Source of the DNA: Seriola aureovittata
Taxonomy: Eukaryota > Chordata > Actinopteri > Carangiformes > Carangidae
NCBI RefSeq assembly: GCF_021018895.1
Contig: NC_079373.1
Location: forward strand, 17,913,501-17,977,500
Direction: 5' to 3'
DNA: 64,000 nucleotides
Shown: positions 36,991 to 48,895 of the stretch, in pieces
How positions within the stretch are numbered: the first letter of the stretch is position 1
How the letters are laid out: every line of letters begins with the position of its first letter
The notes under the pieces: generated by a model
The model's input: only the letters and a program-made list of their open reading frames with translations
The model's database searches: none
Told to the model about the DNA's origin: nothing
Translations under genes and position numbers: made by a program

Positions 36991-38926
36991 ATAGAAACAA
37001 GCAGTGTCACACATATGATAAATATTTCATGCCCGACTTTTCACATATTTCCTCACCCATTTCTACCTGTGATATCATAAAATCCTGCAAGAAGCCTTTT
37101 GCTTATACCATCCTCACACAAATAAAACACAAATAAATCTAATCCCGCCACAGCTTCTTAACACATGGTCAATGACAAGAGGTATCATGGTTGTGTACTC
37201 ATAGTGTTTTTTTCCCATACGAAATGTGACTAAACACAACATTGACATTTTAATTAGGCAAGAAAAAGCCAAAAACTTCTAGTTTGTCTAGTTGAGGCGT
37301 TGTGAGATGTCCCCAGACGCAGGATGGGCCTTCAAGTATGACAGACCATGTTTGGATCAGACCATTACCAGGCTGATATCTTGTCATGTCTGGTCGTTGC
37401 ATGTGAACCTTTGCCACCAATTCTGTATGAACATCCCATGTGTGCGAAGTTAGTTCTGGTACTGATTTACATACAAAGGTATACACATTATTATGCATAT
37501 GCGTATTTGTATATGCGTAAACAGGCATGCAAGCAAGCACAGACAATCACACAAAGCCATTTGAGATAATGGCCTGAATACTGTATGTGAACAGTTGTCA
37601 GGTCGGAGCACATAAGCATCCTTGATAAAGATAAACCCCACCTTTGGAGTTCAGCTGAATGGGGTGGAGAGAAACCGGAATGTTTTAACGCAGACAAGCG
37701 GGAATTTGGAAAACTCCGGGGGAGTGAGGGATGACCATCCAGCAGAGAGAGGAAGCTGTGCCAAATTCTCAGGGCTATGTGATGACTCATAGGTTAAGGC
37801 CCCCGTGCCTGTAAACAGGATTTTTCTTATAATTTGAGTGCTGACTCACATGCTGCACTCATACTTTCTGCTCTGCTTTTCTGTTATCATCTGCATCACT
37901 GTGATTCAAGTAGTACTAATTTCCTGGGGAGTATGGGAGCGATGGTCAGATACTCCAAGATAAAGAATGGGTCAGGAGAGTGCGTGTGTACAAAGTTAAG
38001 CATGTTGCAGATAACCCCAAGTGTGTTGATGACGATGGTGCCAAAATGATAATTGCGATCATCACGATGGTGCTTCATTGTAATCCGCTCTCTCAGCACA
38101 ACCTCTTTCCTCTCTTAGTGATGGAAAGTGTTGTGAAAGCTGTTGCATGTCAAGGTCGTGGTTAGGGTGTCAGCACTGCTCTGGTTTATCTCTTGATTAG
38201 GTTACAAGATGACCGAAGAGTTGGACTGGATATACTCTCCATCTCTTGACCCTGTCACTTTTTTCTCCACAAGTCTTACTTAAGAATACATGCATTAATG
38301 CAAATATGATAGAATAGAATCTAGGACAAGCTTTTACTGGCTTTTTTGGTTAAGTCCGATGAAGTTTAGCTACATTTCTCTTCTTTGCACTCTTTACCTT
38401 ATCTTCATTGAGGTCATGACCCCTTAACCTCTTCATTTTCAGTCAGCATTGCATATACCCACTTTTAAATCCCCTCTGACTGCTGAGGGGACTTTGCCTT
38501 TTAACGGACGTACTTGCCGCCCAATACACATAGTGCATTCCTCACATTCTGGAAAGAAAGTGTCAAGGCTATTAAGGCCTGAAAGTAAAAGGTGTGTATG
38601 TGTGAGGGTGTTTCAGCTGAGAAGGCCGTATTACACTATGTCACATGCAACGGTCAGGCGTCCATGAGCCAACCTGTGCATTTCTCAGAATCCTCTATTA
38701 AATACCTTCAGTAGACCGTTGATTTACAGTCTCTGTTTAACAGCTCCTGAAACCAGTCTACAGTTGGAACAGTATGGTATGGACAGCAAACTCCAAAAGG
38801 ATTCCTTCTTTTGCCTTACAGTAAGCTCCCTACTACACACACATGCGCGCTTTAATAATAGCAGGTGTGTCTCCCTCATCACACAGCTGCACACCAGAGC
38901 ATGAGTGAGGTAGTGTTATACAGATA
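36991..38926. other. Unannotated stretch
   Basis: Nothing recognised. Sense and antisense frames of about 60-100 codons near 37.3-38.1 kb overlap each other and show no domain. Confidence 0.45.
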
Positions 38927-39462
<536 letters not shown>

Positions 39463-39604
39463 TTCACTGCAGAAGAGCGTAACTAGAGCCACGCGATGAC
39501 TACAGGTTGAGAAGTGAGTGAGAAAAAGGGAGACAGATCAAGGAGAGGAGAGACTGACACACACCCCACACATTGGAGTTTGATTCACGTTGCAGCCCAC
39601 AAAG
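39463..39604 (+). other. Possible non-coding exon (142 nt)
   Basis: An excellent acceptor (long CT tract ending CCTGTGCCTTAG) and a good donor, CACAAAG|GTGAGG (GT at 39605), bracket the block. All three + frames contain stops, so if real it would be untranslated. An alternative donor, GAGAA|GTGAGT, lies at about 39513. There is no other support. Confidence 0.22.
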
Positions 39605-40494
39605 GTGAGGTGAGGAGAGAATGTCTTATCAGTTTGAGAGCTTTCCCGGTGCATGAGTGAGTGCAGGTGAGCATTTGCGTGCATATACATTTGTGTGTCT
39701 ATATGTAAACATCTCTGTAGGTGAGAGTGGGACCATGATTGCACTGAGCAAGCGACTGCATGCAGCGGATCTGTCTGAGCAGAAAGTTTTCTTTGAATCC
39801 ACCTCAGTAAAGGCTTCTGTTCATGTTTTAGTGTGCGAACCATTCTCATGTCAGTGATCAGACTTTGAAGCGTGTGTGCCAGGTTTGCCTTTCCAAGATC
39901 ATAGTTTGGTGTGTGTATGAATCAGCCTGCGAAGCGGAGCCAAAGATACAATGTGAAAGTCACTGCACGCGGGTGTCTGTACACTGTATGCGTCTGCACG
40001 TGTGTTTGTTTCTCTTTGATTTAACTGCTCTCGCTTTCTGAGAGATCAATGGACAACAAGGATTTGTTTAGCTGTGTTAGCAGTGGACACCTAGTGAAGG
40101 ACAAACAGACCACAGAGAGTCAACACGTCATCTGGCCGCAATATGGTCTGCCTGCACATTTTGCAGTCACATTTGAAATTGCTGGATTTCTTTTTGTAAA
40201 AGATTTGTATTTGCAACAGACATCAGATGTGAAAACAGTGTTGAGAAGCAGAAAACAGCTGTAGCAGATTGAAGTAGGAGGCGTCTCTACAGAATCTGCA
40301 AGCATGCATGCTTTCAAATTTCAAGAAGTAGCTGCAGGGGTGGTATTATTTTGCCCATACCTGTATTGTATAATAATAATTAATCCCATAATAATAACTG
40401 TTCCTAAAATATGCTCACATCTCAGAAGATTTTTTCCTCCTCTTTGTCCCTCATTCACTCTCTGTACACTGTTGTTATCCTGCTTTACTTCCAG
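39605..40494. other. Unannotated stretch
   Basis: Nothing recognised. Short overlapping frames occur at 39.5-39.9 kb on both strands. Confidence 0.45.
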
Positions 40495-40551
40495 CCCAAC
40501 GATGACAGCTATGAGATAAGAGCTTCCAGGGTGTGGCTGAGGGACCTAAGG
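40495..40551 (+). other. Possible 57-nt exon
   Basis: A pyrimidine-rich acceptor (CTGCTTTACTTCCAG) is followed by 57 nt. One frame is fully open (PNDDSYEIRASRVWLRDLR) and ends at a moderate donor, AAGG|GTGGGG. The frame stays open until a TAG at about 40564. The peptide is charged and non-repetitive but unrecognised, and the donor is not strong. Confidence 0.15.
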
Positions 40552-40671
40552 GTGGGGCTCAGGTAGAGCAGATAGAGAGGTCATTGTGGAATATTTGAGA
40601 TTCCTCTGCAGTGAATACAGCCAGCCCCCAACGTGCATGCCCCCACCCAAAAGCAGATACCTTGCCTCCCA

Positions 40672-40719
40672 CCAGGCACTCCACCCCCCCACCACCCCAC
40701 CCACCCCCCCTTCCCTCCC
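40672..40719. repeat. C-rich low-complexity tract
   Basis: CCACC/CCCCCC-rich run (CACCCCCCCACCACCCCACC and continuing). The complementary strand has several G runs, so a quadruplex is possible. The proline-rich frames across it are artefacts. Confidence 0.75.
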
Positions 40720-41740
40720 TACACTCACTTATGCTCTCTGCCCTGCGAGTGGAACCTGCTCAGTCATGCCAGTCTGCCTCCTTGTTCCAGCCAAACTACC
40801 ACACTCATTTAAAAGATGGAAAATCATCCTCAGCACTGCCAGGTGTGGCATTCCCCCCTGTGAGTGTAATGCTGTATTTTGCCAGGTGTGCCATCAGCAT
40901 GTCTGAGTGAAGGAGACAGAAATATTACAGTATATGAATGGGATCTGGCCTAGGGAGGCTTTGGCTTCTAATCATTGAATCCGTAAGTTAACAATGAATA
41001 ACTCATATTGAGTGGCTGTGATGTCTTGCTCTTGTGATGTGTATCTGTATTACATACAGTGTGGTCCAAAAGTCCCCAGTGAGAGTGCCTGACAAATTGA
41101 GCAGGACTAGCAGGGCCATAAACCTTTTTTTTTTTATCTCTTGCAATCATTGGGACATAAATTTAAAAAAAAAAAATGTGTGAACATGCATACAAAATGT
41201 TCTTTTCAGACTGTACAATACATATTCTGGTGTCTCTTTTTCTTTCTGGAGCGCTAAGGTACTCCCAAGCATCCATACAAAAAGCCCATCAGCTTTTACA
41301 TCAAAGCATGGACGAGTCAGACTGACTCAGTAAGAATGACAGCGGGAGCTCAATTCCAACTTGACAGAACAAAATTATAACAAATTGCCAGATTTGTCCT
41401 TCAGTCAGCAATCAAAATCATGTGCAATTTATGAAGGGACTAACCATGTATTTCTTTGAAACATTTATAGGTGAATTGATTGATTTATGAGATTGGAGGC
41501 TGCAGTGAGGTCAGGAATCCAGGTGTACGGCGCTGTGAGATAAAGGTGCCAGACGTAGATTCCACTGTGAACAATAGAATAGACAAAGGATGTTTGATAT
41601 AAAGTTAGCATGCATTGGAAACATTGGCTGAGAATTAGAAAGCTAAAGGTGTCATGGCAGGCGAATGCCTCAGGCAGTTAGAAGGAGTGGGACAGATGGA
41701 AAGAGAAGGGTGTGTCAGAAGAGGGAGACAGCAAAGAAGT
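40720..41740. other. Unannotated stretch
   Basis: Two short homopolymers (T near 41128, A near 41165) and nothing else recognised. Confidence 0.45.
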
Positions 41741-41769
41741 GAGAGAGAGAGAGAGAGAGAGAGAGGAGA
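41741..41769. repeat. (GA)n microsatellite
   Basis: About 25 bp of perfect GA plus a GGAGAG end. Confidence 0.93.
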
Positions 41770-44403
41770 GTCCCTGTCCAGCTGTATGACAGCAGTGTTG
41801 GACTGGTACATAGAGCGCTTCAATGGCCCAGTAAATGCTGCTGGAATGAAAACCATATCAGAACTGCAGACTTTTTACCTCATGTTACCTCTCCCCTTCC
41901 TGCTCCTCCCCCTTTATCCCTTCTCTCCTCCTCCCTGCCTTATGGCCTCAGTGGGTCTGGTCTGGCAGTGGTATGGTTTTCATTAGTCAATTACAACCTC
42001 TGAAGCTGGCTGCTTTTCTGAATCACTTTTCTTTCCTATTTTTGCTTCTTTTTCTTTCTAAGGTCGCCTTTCACTCTGCTTGGTACCACATTCCTCTTTT
42101 CTCTCTCTCTGAATTTCACTGAAGATTAAAGCTCAACCAACAACTCATTGCAGTATGTTATGAACTCAGTCTTCCCTTATATACTGTAGCCATCCTTATG
42201 ACAACCTCTTGTCAAACTGCCAATTTATATTTGATGTGTTTTTGATGAAAGAGGTCAGTGAAGTTCATAGAATATCCTCAAAGCGTAGTGCATACCATCC
42301 TCTTGCATCTGTACGTGCATGTAGAGATGTATGCACAGAGCAAGATACACAGCACATTCTCAAATGCAGGAAAAGCCAACACATGCGAGCCCTCACTTGC
42401 TTCTCTGCATTTATCAATGCATGCAACAATAGGATAACTCAATATGCCTACTGGGATTAAAATTGTCAAACATGGAATAAAACTCCTTCTAAAAAAAGCT
42501 GTGACATGCAAAACATTTCGAAGACACATTGAACCTCAATGATGCTCTGCTGTCAAAATGCAGTAATCAGACCATGTCCATGGGATCACTCAAATAAGAC
42601 CATGACCCATGACATTGGAATGAACCAAGTAAATATTCATCAAATTCTCAGCTTGCAGCTACTTGCCTATTAATTTTTCTGTATGAATTATTGTAATATC
42701 TGAAGCACGCCAGGTGTGGCAGGTGGCACTGGCATTTTACAATGTAAATAATTTAATTTACAGTATTATTTTACTGTGAAATATTAGCAACTGAAAGCAG
42801 CTGTTAATACCTCAGATTTAACACCTTATGTGTAAAGCTGTATATGAGCAATGGCCTACATTAACAGTAAGAGTGTGTGCTGGAGCCAGGGTCTTGTAGG
42901 ATAAACAGCTGTAGGCAATTTAACCTACCGGATGTAAAGCACGGGGCACTGGGTGATTGGTTGTGTGTTTGCTGTGGCAGCTCATGCTCCGGCTGAGATG
43001 CTCGAAGACGCTCAGCTGCTGGATGTTTGTTCCTGTTTTCCTCAGACCATCACGCTCTGATGGACCAAAGAAAGTGCCAATCTAGTAATCTGCAGCAAAC
43101 AAGAAAGAATTGTGATCAGAACCCGCAGATGTAGCTGGAGTACAGCCGAATTATCACTAAACACCACAAAAGTCTCACATAGACCCAGCTCAGCATTTCC
43201 TCCCAGATAAGTGTTTCCTCTGTTCAGCTAGAGCAAGAGACCTGAACCCATTTACTTGGCTCAGGTTCTTGCTGCTTAAATCCATTCAACAAACATTTTA
43301 TATTAACAGATGACACCTTCATGTTTTACTTGCTATCAATGCCAACCTCATCTTTTAACAATTGACATGTCATTTTGGATGATCTTTAGTTTACAAACGT
43401 GTATGAAGAGTGGTTTTTATATCTGGCCTGAGTTTTTTTTCCATTTCCTCTCACAGCCTTTAACTCAGCTTGTCATAAATTTCCCCCCAGTAATCTTTGT
43501 TTGGAGTTGTTTAATGTCTTGTTGCTTTGGTTTAGAATATAGATCACTGGTAATACTGTAGAAGGGATACCTGGTTTCATTCTGTCCTTTTATGTTCTGG
43601 CTGCTTCACATTGTGAGGGATGATTTAACACTGTTGAGTAACAGTTGAGTAATGGGTGAAAAAAAAGACTTCTGCAAGAGAGGATGCCTTTCTAATGTCA
43701 GGGTTCCTTTTATGTGATCTGACCATGTCATGTCAGTTCCAAGCATAAATAATAATTTGCTCATCATATTTTCAATGATGATATCATTTCAGGGCCATTT
43801 TTGACAAATGGATACAACAATTCCATTTGTAAGTAACATATAGTCCGTGTATGAACAATAAAAGCATTGTTTAATATAAATAAGTTGTGTGTTATGAAAG
43901 CATTTTAGATAAGGCACCACTGCTTTTAAGCCTGAGGCACCAAACTATCAACTGTAGGCCTGTGACACATCTCAGCACTTTCGCTGAGACCTAAGCAGAG
44001 AACCAGGGGCAGGGGCGTGGACATAATAATATCCTGACAACTTGCATGACTTTTAGTTCTGTTTGAAGGCACATAACTAACTTAATGAGCCAAAATTCCT
44101 GCCTGAGGCTTCAGCCAATCCATTTCTTTTTTTAGATTTGTGTTTGTTTCTTGTTTTTTTGTTTGTTAAAATATATTTACAATTCCCACCCAGTGCAGTG
44201 TGGAGAGCAGAGTAAAGTACAAGCTGGACTCCAGATTGAATTTACCACCCCATCTGATTTAGATGCAGCCCCACTGAGATCATAAAGCCTGCCAGCAGGG
44301 AGGGTACACAAGGATACCAAGTGTGGATAAGGCCAAAGTTAATGCACATCAGGGGTAAAGCACACACACACAGTGCAGATATACAATCCCATACTGTACA
44401 CAT

Positions 44404-44409
<6 letters not shown>
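41770..44409. other. Unannotated stretch
   Basis: No exon-like, RNA-like or repeat block was recognised. There is a pyrimidine-rich patch at about 41890-41940. Confidence 0.45.

Positions 44410-44440
<31 letters not shown>
44410..44440. repeat. (CA)n microsatellite
   Basis: Perfect CA run of about 31 bp. Confidence 0.94.
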
Positions 44441-44442
<2 letters not shown>

Positions 44443-44689
44443 CACATGCACATGCATACAATTTACTGCCACATTAGTTGCCCACTGAGACGGGACTATA
44501 TCTCACGGTGTTTCAGATGTATTCTCACAATGCAGATGTTGGCCACCCTGCTGTGAGAATGTCATCTCCTGAGCAAACAGCTGTTATTAGATCACATGCC
44601 GTGTTTATGCAACACGTTATGTGATTGGACACCTTTGTCCCCTGAAATTTTGTGTCACCTGTATTGAATGGGGCAGGTATAACTAAGGA

Positions 44690-44845
44690 GGTAGGGCGGG
44701 TTTTCTGTCTCGAACCCGGACTTGCCTTGTCTGCAAGTCAAAGTGTCAAGACATTGAATCCCAAGTACTACCAGATTTGTATAGGTGGGGAAGAATGTAC
44801 ATCACTTCTGATAAAAGCATTTGCCAGAATGAATGTGAAGTAATC
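44690..44845 (+). mobile_element. Decayed SINE-like element
   Basis: GTCTCGAACCCGGACTTGCC, then AAGACATTGAATCCCAAGTA, then TGTACATCACTTCTGATAAA followed by AGCATTTGCCAGAATGAATG, parallel in order and spacing the teleost SINE layout. That layout has a region with a GTTCGA-like B-box echo, a 'cactgaacccc' body motif, and a tail of the 'tggataaaagcgtctgctaaatg' type. The tail match is the strongest part. The copy is old, there is no flanking duplication I can see, and the head does not fold as a tRNA. Confidence 0.5.
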
Positions 44846-44985
44846 AGAGTGTGATAAGTCACTAGACTTTTATCCACTTCTATTTTTGATTCATTAATAA
44901 GTAATGGATCTGAATTGGAAACTAATAAGATTGTTTCTTCTTCAGCCACATTCTCACCCTTCCTTGTGCACACTCAATTGTTCCT

Positions 44986-45006
44986 TTCCCATTCCCATTC
45001 CCATTC
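44986..45006. repeat. (CCCATT)n short tandem repeat
   Basis: Three consecutive CCCATT units following TTCCTTT. Confidence 0.8.
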
Positions 45007-46679
45007 GTAGTTTGTATTGGACAAAATATGTGCAAATGTTTCTTTTTGGGTCAGGTGGGGAGAGAGGTTTTCCCAGCAGTGAAGACACATGCTTACTAAG
45101 AAGAGTTACAGCATGAAGGATGAGAGGAAAAACAACAACTTTCACCTTCTGGCCATCATCCAAGCCTTTTTTTTGGAAAAAGAAAGGGGATCATGACCCA
45201 CTGAATCACTTTGTTCTTCTCTCGTCCTCTCTAAAAATGAGTGAGGAAGAGAGAGACACCTAAAAAGGCTTGCAGTGGTGTGCACAAACATTCCCATCTT
45301 TGATAACTAATATGACTAAGGTTTCCTTCTGTGTTTGAGTGCTTGTGTAAGTGTGTGGGCGTGTGCATGAGTGGATTTGTGGTTGCACGGCTGCGTCTTT
45401 GTGTCTGTTTGTCTGTGTGTCTGTGCGTGTATACATGTGTTTGTCGCAATAGTAAAAGTACTTAGCTCCTTGTGGTTGCAGCTTTGCGGTCTCATGTACT
45501 AGATGAACTCAAATGTCTCACACCCACACACACACGCACAACTCAGAACACCTCGAGGTGACTCCCCATGGCAGGGTGCCCACTGTGTCACAAAACCACA
45601 CAGTTGTACATTCCCAGACTCTGAGAGTGGGATTAGATTAGCAGAGTGGAACGCTCGGATCTGTCAGCCATGGTTGTGTGTTTGTCTGATTGCATCTGTG
45701 TGTTTATTTGTGTCTGTACATAAACGTGGTCTATGAGACTCATGCCAGCTCAAGGTGTGTGGGAAGGAACACGCAGCAGTGGCTGCATTTTTATTGGATC
45801 GTGTGAATGTTCTCCCATAGGTCAACATTTTATGGTGGCATAAGTGGCTCTGTCTGCCACATGCCCATTTTAGCTGGTGTATAATTTGATGTCTTCAAAC
45901 TGAATGGCTTATTTGATTGGCAGACAAGTCATGCATGACTCAGTGCTACCGTTCCTCCCACAAAATCGATTTTCTTTTTGACTGTTTTATCTTTTAAATG
46001 TAAAAGCACTGATAACTACTGACACTGTGGATAGTTTACTTGATTGTTGTGTTGTAAAAATGCACTTTTTAAGTCGGCTCAAAACTTACACCTGTACTGT
46101 ACTGTACTTTACTGTACTGGAGCTCCTTTGTGTCTCCTTTACCATATGATATGCATGTGAGCCAGATTTCTAGGCTTTGGCATCTGATGTGAAGGCTACA
46201 TCAGGTTCAACAGGCTCACTTTTGATCCTTCTGAGGTGAGATTGATAAAAGAGCGAAACAGATGGAGTGTCATCACAGGCGTCATTGCTTGGTATCAATT
46301 TGTCCCATAAAGTGCACGTCAAACTCAGTGGTAGCTGTGTTGAGGCTGTAGACTTAGAAATTATACTGCAGTTGCCTCCAGTGACGTTGTGATGACTGGC
46401 ATTGTTATTGTGGCTGACAGGCATTCTAATGTGAGCCGATATCTCCCACCGCTTCAGGCAGAGATTTCAAGCGACAAGAGCGATAGCGCAACTTAAAAGC
46501 AGCATATTCACCCATATTCAGGAACGTACTGAGAATACGCAAGGACTGGTGCCACATTTCAAGCCTACAGGAGGTGAGTGTTTAATACTCAAAACATTTT
46601 TGGGTGGAGTATCACTGGAAGCACATTATAGCGATAAACTGACAAGCTATAAGATCTAGAGTGTTTGTATAGTGCATGC
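45007..46679. other. Unannotated stretch, with a TACTG tandem repeat
   Basis: A TACTG pentamer repeat, imperfect, lies at 46091-46119 (CTGTACTGTACTGTACTTTA and on). T/G-rich microsatellite-like sequence at 45340-45440 is degenerate. No gene was recognised. Confidence 0.45.

Positions 46680-46719
<40 letters not shown>
46680..46719. repeat. (TG)n microsatellite
   Basis: Perfect TG run of about 40 bp. Confidence 0.95.
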
Positions 46720-46721
<2 letters not shown>

Positions 46722-47580
46722 ACCATGTGTACGGAGATGGAGAGCCTCAAGGCCACTAAAGACATAAAATGTGTGTGTTGTTTCAGCTTAGATAGTGTTG
46801 AGTGTCTATTAAAGTGGTGTTGAATGGATATTGTGGAGGCTGGAGAGTGTGGGCGTATAGTGTATGTTGAGTTTGGTGTTGATAGCCCAGTGAACTATTG
46901 CAAGTCCCAACTACAACTTGGCCATGTGAGTGTTTGAAGCTTTGAAGTGGCACAGAAGGAATGGTGGCAGATACAAATGAGGAAAAGAACAGCAGATAGG
47001 GACAGGGTGGGGGATTGAGTAAGCAGCGATGTACCGAGGGAGGAAAGACGAGCAGGATGCCACCATCTGTTAGCCACATGCACGCCCCACAGCAGTCACA
47101 TAAATCTCAGCCGTGCTCAGCAATGCAAGGCTGCATTCCGCCAGGCTAAACGTGCGCTGGCTAGCTACCTCCACACAAATGTGTAGCTCATGCATCATGC
47201 AGACCTAGGTCATACGTGAAACACATATACCGTAGCAAATAGGTTAAAGTGAAATACAATGGTTGGAGCAGGACGCTGGACTGATCAGGGAGAAATGTAT
47301 TGGAAACCGTTTCTCCTGCCGGGAATTGTGATAGTAATGAGTTGCTGTAAATTTAATTAACAACTTGCCAGTTACACAATCATTTCAAATATGCTGCTGT
47401 CACATTAGACCCATGAATTACAGCTCCTAACTATTGGCTAGAAATCTGTAGGAAAAATACTGCAGCTAGGCAATGGTTGATTTGAAAGTTGTTTATAAAG
47501 GCAAAGTTCTTCTGTTCTTCTGGTGTGGTCCCTTGGCCCTCAACTACACGAGGAACAGTGGATGTGCAAATACACAGGGC
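46720..47580. other. Unannotated stretch
   Basis: Nothing recognised. The 98-codon minus frame at 46783-47079 has no domain. Confidence 0.45.
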
Positions 47581-47585
47581 ACACA

Positions 47586-47617
<32 letters not shown>

Positions 47618-47625
47618 CTCTCACT

Positions 47626-47653
<28 letters not shown>
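47581..47653. repeat. Compound (CT)n-(CA)n microsatellite
   Basis: CT repeat with TGTCTC interruption passing into CA repeat. It has the same architecture as the tract at 4660-4804. Confidence 0.95.
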
Positions 47654-47656
<3 letters not shown>

Positions 47657-48347
47657 ACAGGTCACCAAGGTTAAAGTAAAGCTCAAGCAGGGAAATGTGT
47701 GGATGACTTGTGTGTCCTTGTGCTCTACAGATGGGCTGGAGACTTTAAACGTTGACTCTTCCCACCAGCTGTTTTTTTTGACAGTTGCTACGCTATAATG
47801 TTGGTGTATGTCCACTCTGGTGAGTGGAGACTATGACGGCAGCTTTCAGGTCAATGTCACATCTCATGCCTTTGCGTATCTACTGTCCACTGAAATGAGG
47901 AGCACTATATCACATAAAACTTACATCAACATCTGCTTCGCCCATACAAGTGTAGATTGTAGAAGTGAGATTAAAATGAATTAAAGTCAGTAGCATCTTA
48001 CTGCTGGCATTTTTGATACAGGTGAAATAGCTGGGAAATAGGTATTTTTAAGATGTTTCCCTGGGAAGTGATGTAACAGCGCTTATCTCTCTATTGCTGA
48101 CAGTTAGTATTTTGCTGGAAAACTATGGAATGTACTTTAAACTGAATATATTAGCAGTAGTTTATTCCACACTTCTTCATAATACTTCAACAGTACACAT
48201 TTACCGGTGGTAGTGCAAGAAATACAGAGACTTAATCTATATCTGTTTTGTTCTGTTCTGTTCTCTCCTGATAATAGTGACAAGGCATTGCCATATTGAA
48301 CCTCAGACCTCTGATGTGACTTTGACCTTTGAATTTCAGCTTCAAAG
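47654..48347. other. Unannotated stretch
   Basis: Nothing recognised except a short TTCTG repeat near 48247-48263. Confidence 0.45.
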
Positions 48348-48364
48348 AAATTCTATTACACACT

Positions 48365-48394
48365 TTTATGGAGAGAGGGGACTCTCTCCATAAA
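48365..48394. repeat. Perfect 13-bp inverted repeat (hairpin) with 4-nt loop
   Basis: TTTATGGAGAGAG (48365-48377), loop GGGA (48378-48381), then CTCTCTCCATAAA (48382-48394). The pairing extends outward with one mismatch (ACAC...GTGT) to about 18 bp. No U tract follows, so it is not a simple terminator-like stem. Confidence 0.85.
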
Positions 48395-48839
48395 CGTGTT
48401 GTTTGTGTTGTTATACCAGTAGTTTTCCACATTATTTTTTAATTTGTCAATAACTATGAAATTTGCTTGTCATGTCTCTGATGACACCTCATATTACAAA
48501 TTACAGAGTTGTGGAAATAATGCATTTGAGGAGGAAAAGGTTATAACTTTCATTATTATTGTAAAGAGGTATTTCATCTGGGAAATATCTTACATGTGCG
48601 GAGCTTAAAATTGCCTAAGATCTATAGAATGTGAGAGAAATGCGGTCATAAAAAAAAATCATATTTTCCATCTTTTGGATACAGTCACATATTTTTGGCT
48701 TTTTTGGTCTGATTTCATGGAACTTTAGATCGATTGAAATCATTGCTGGTGAAGAAATGATATAATAACATAGCGGCCAGAGATGAGTCACCACTAATTT
48801 CACGTTCCCTTTCAAACCCGCTGTTCAATTGTACCGTTC
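48395..48839. other. Unannotated AT-rich spacer
   Basis: Nothing recognised. Confidence 0.45.
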
Positions 48840-48859
48840 AAGCGCTGCGGGTGAACAGA

Positions 48860-48895
48860 GCCCAGCCAATGAGAAAACCCAGTCATGACATCACA
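48860..48895 (+). promoter_or_regulatory. CCAAT box plus CRE-like site
   Basis: AGCCAATGAG (CCAAT at 48866-48870) is followed 15 bp later by TGACATCA (48886-48893), a one-base variant of the CRE/AP-1 octamer. NF-Y and CREB/ATF sites at this spacing are typical of proximal promoters. No TATA box or transcript evidence is present, so this is only a motif pair. Confidence 0.2.

Noticed and set aside
44690..44760. tRNA-like GTCCGGGTTCGAGAC on the minus strand
   Set aside because: The T-arm does not close (CCGGG versus CAGAA), and no acceptor or anticodon arm folds. It is better explained as part of a SINE-like relic.
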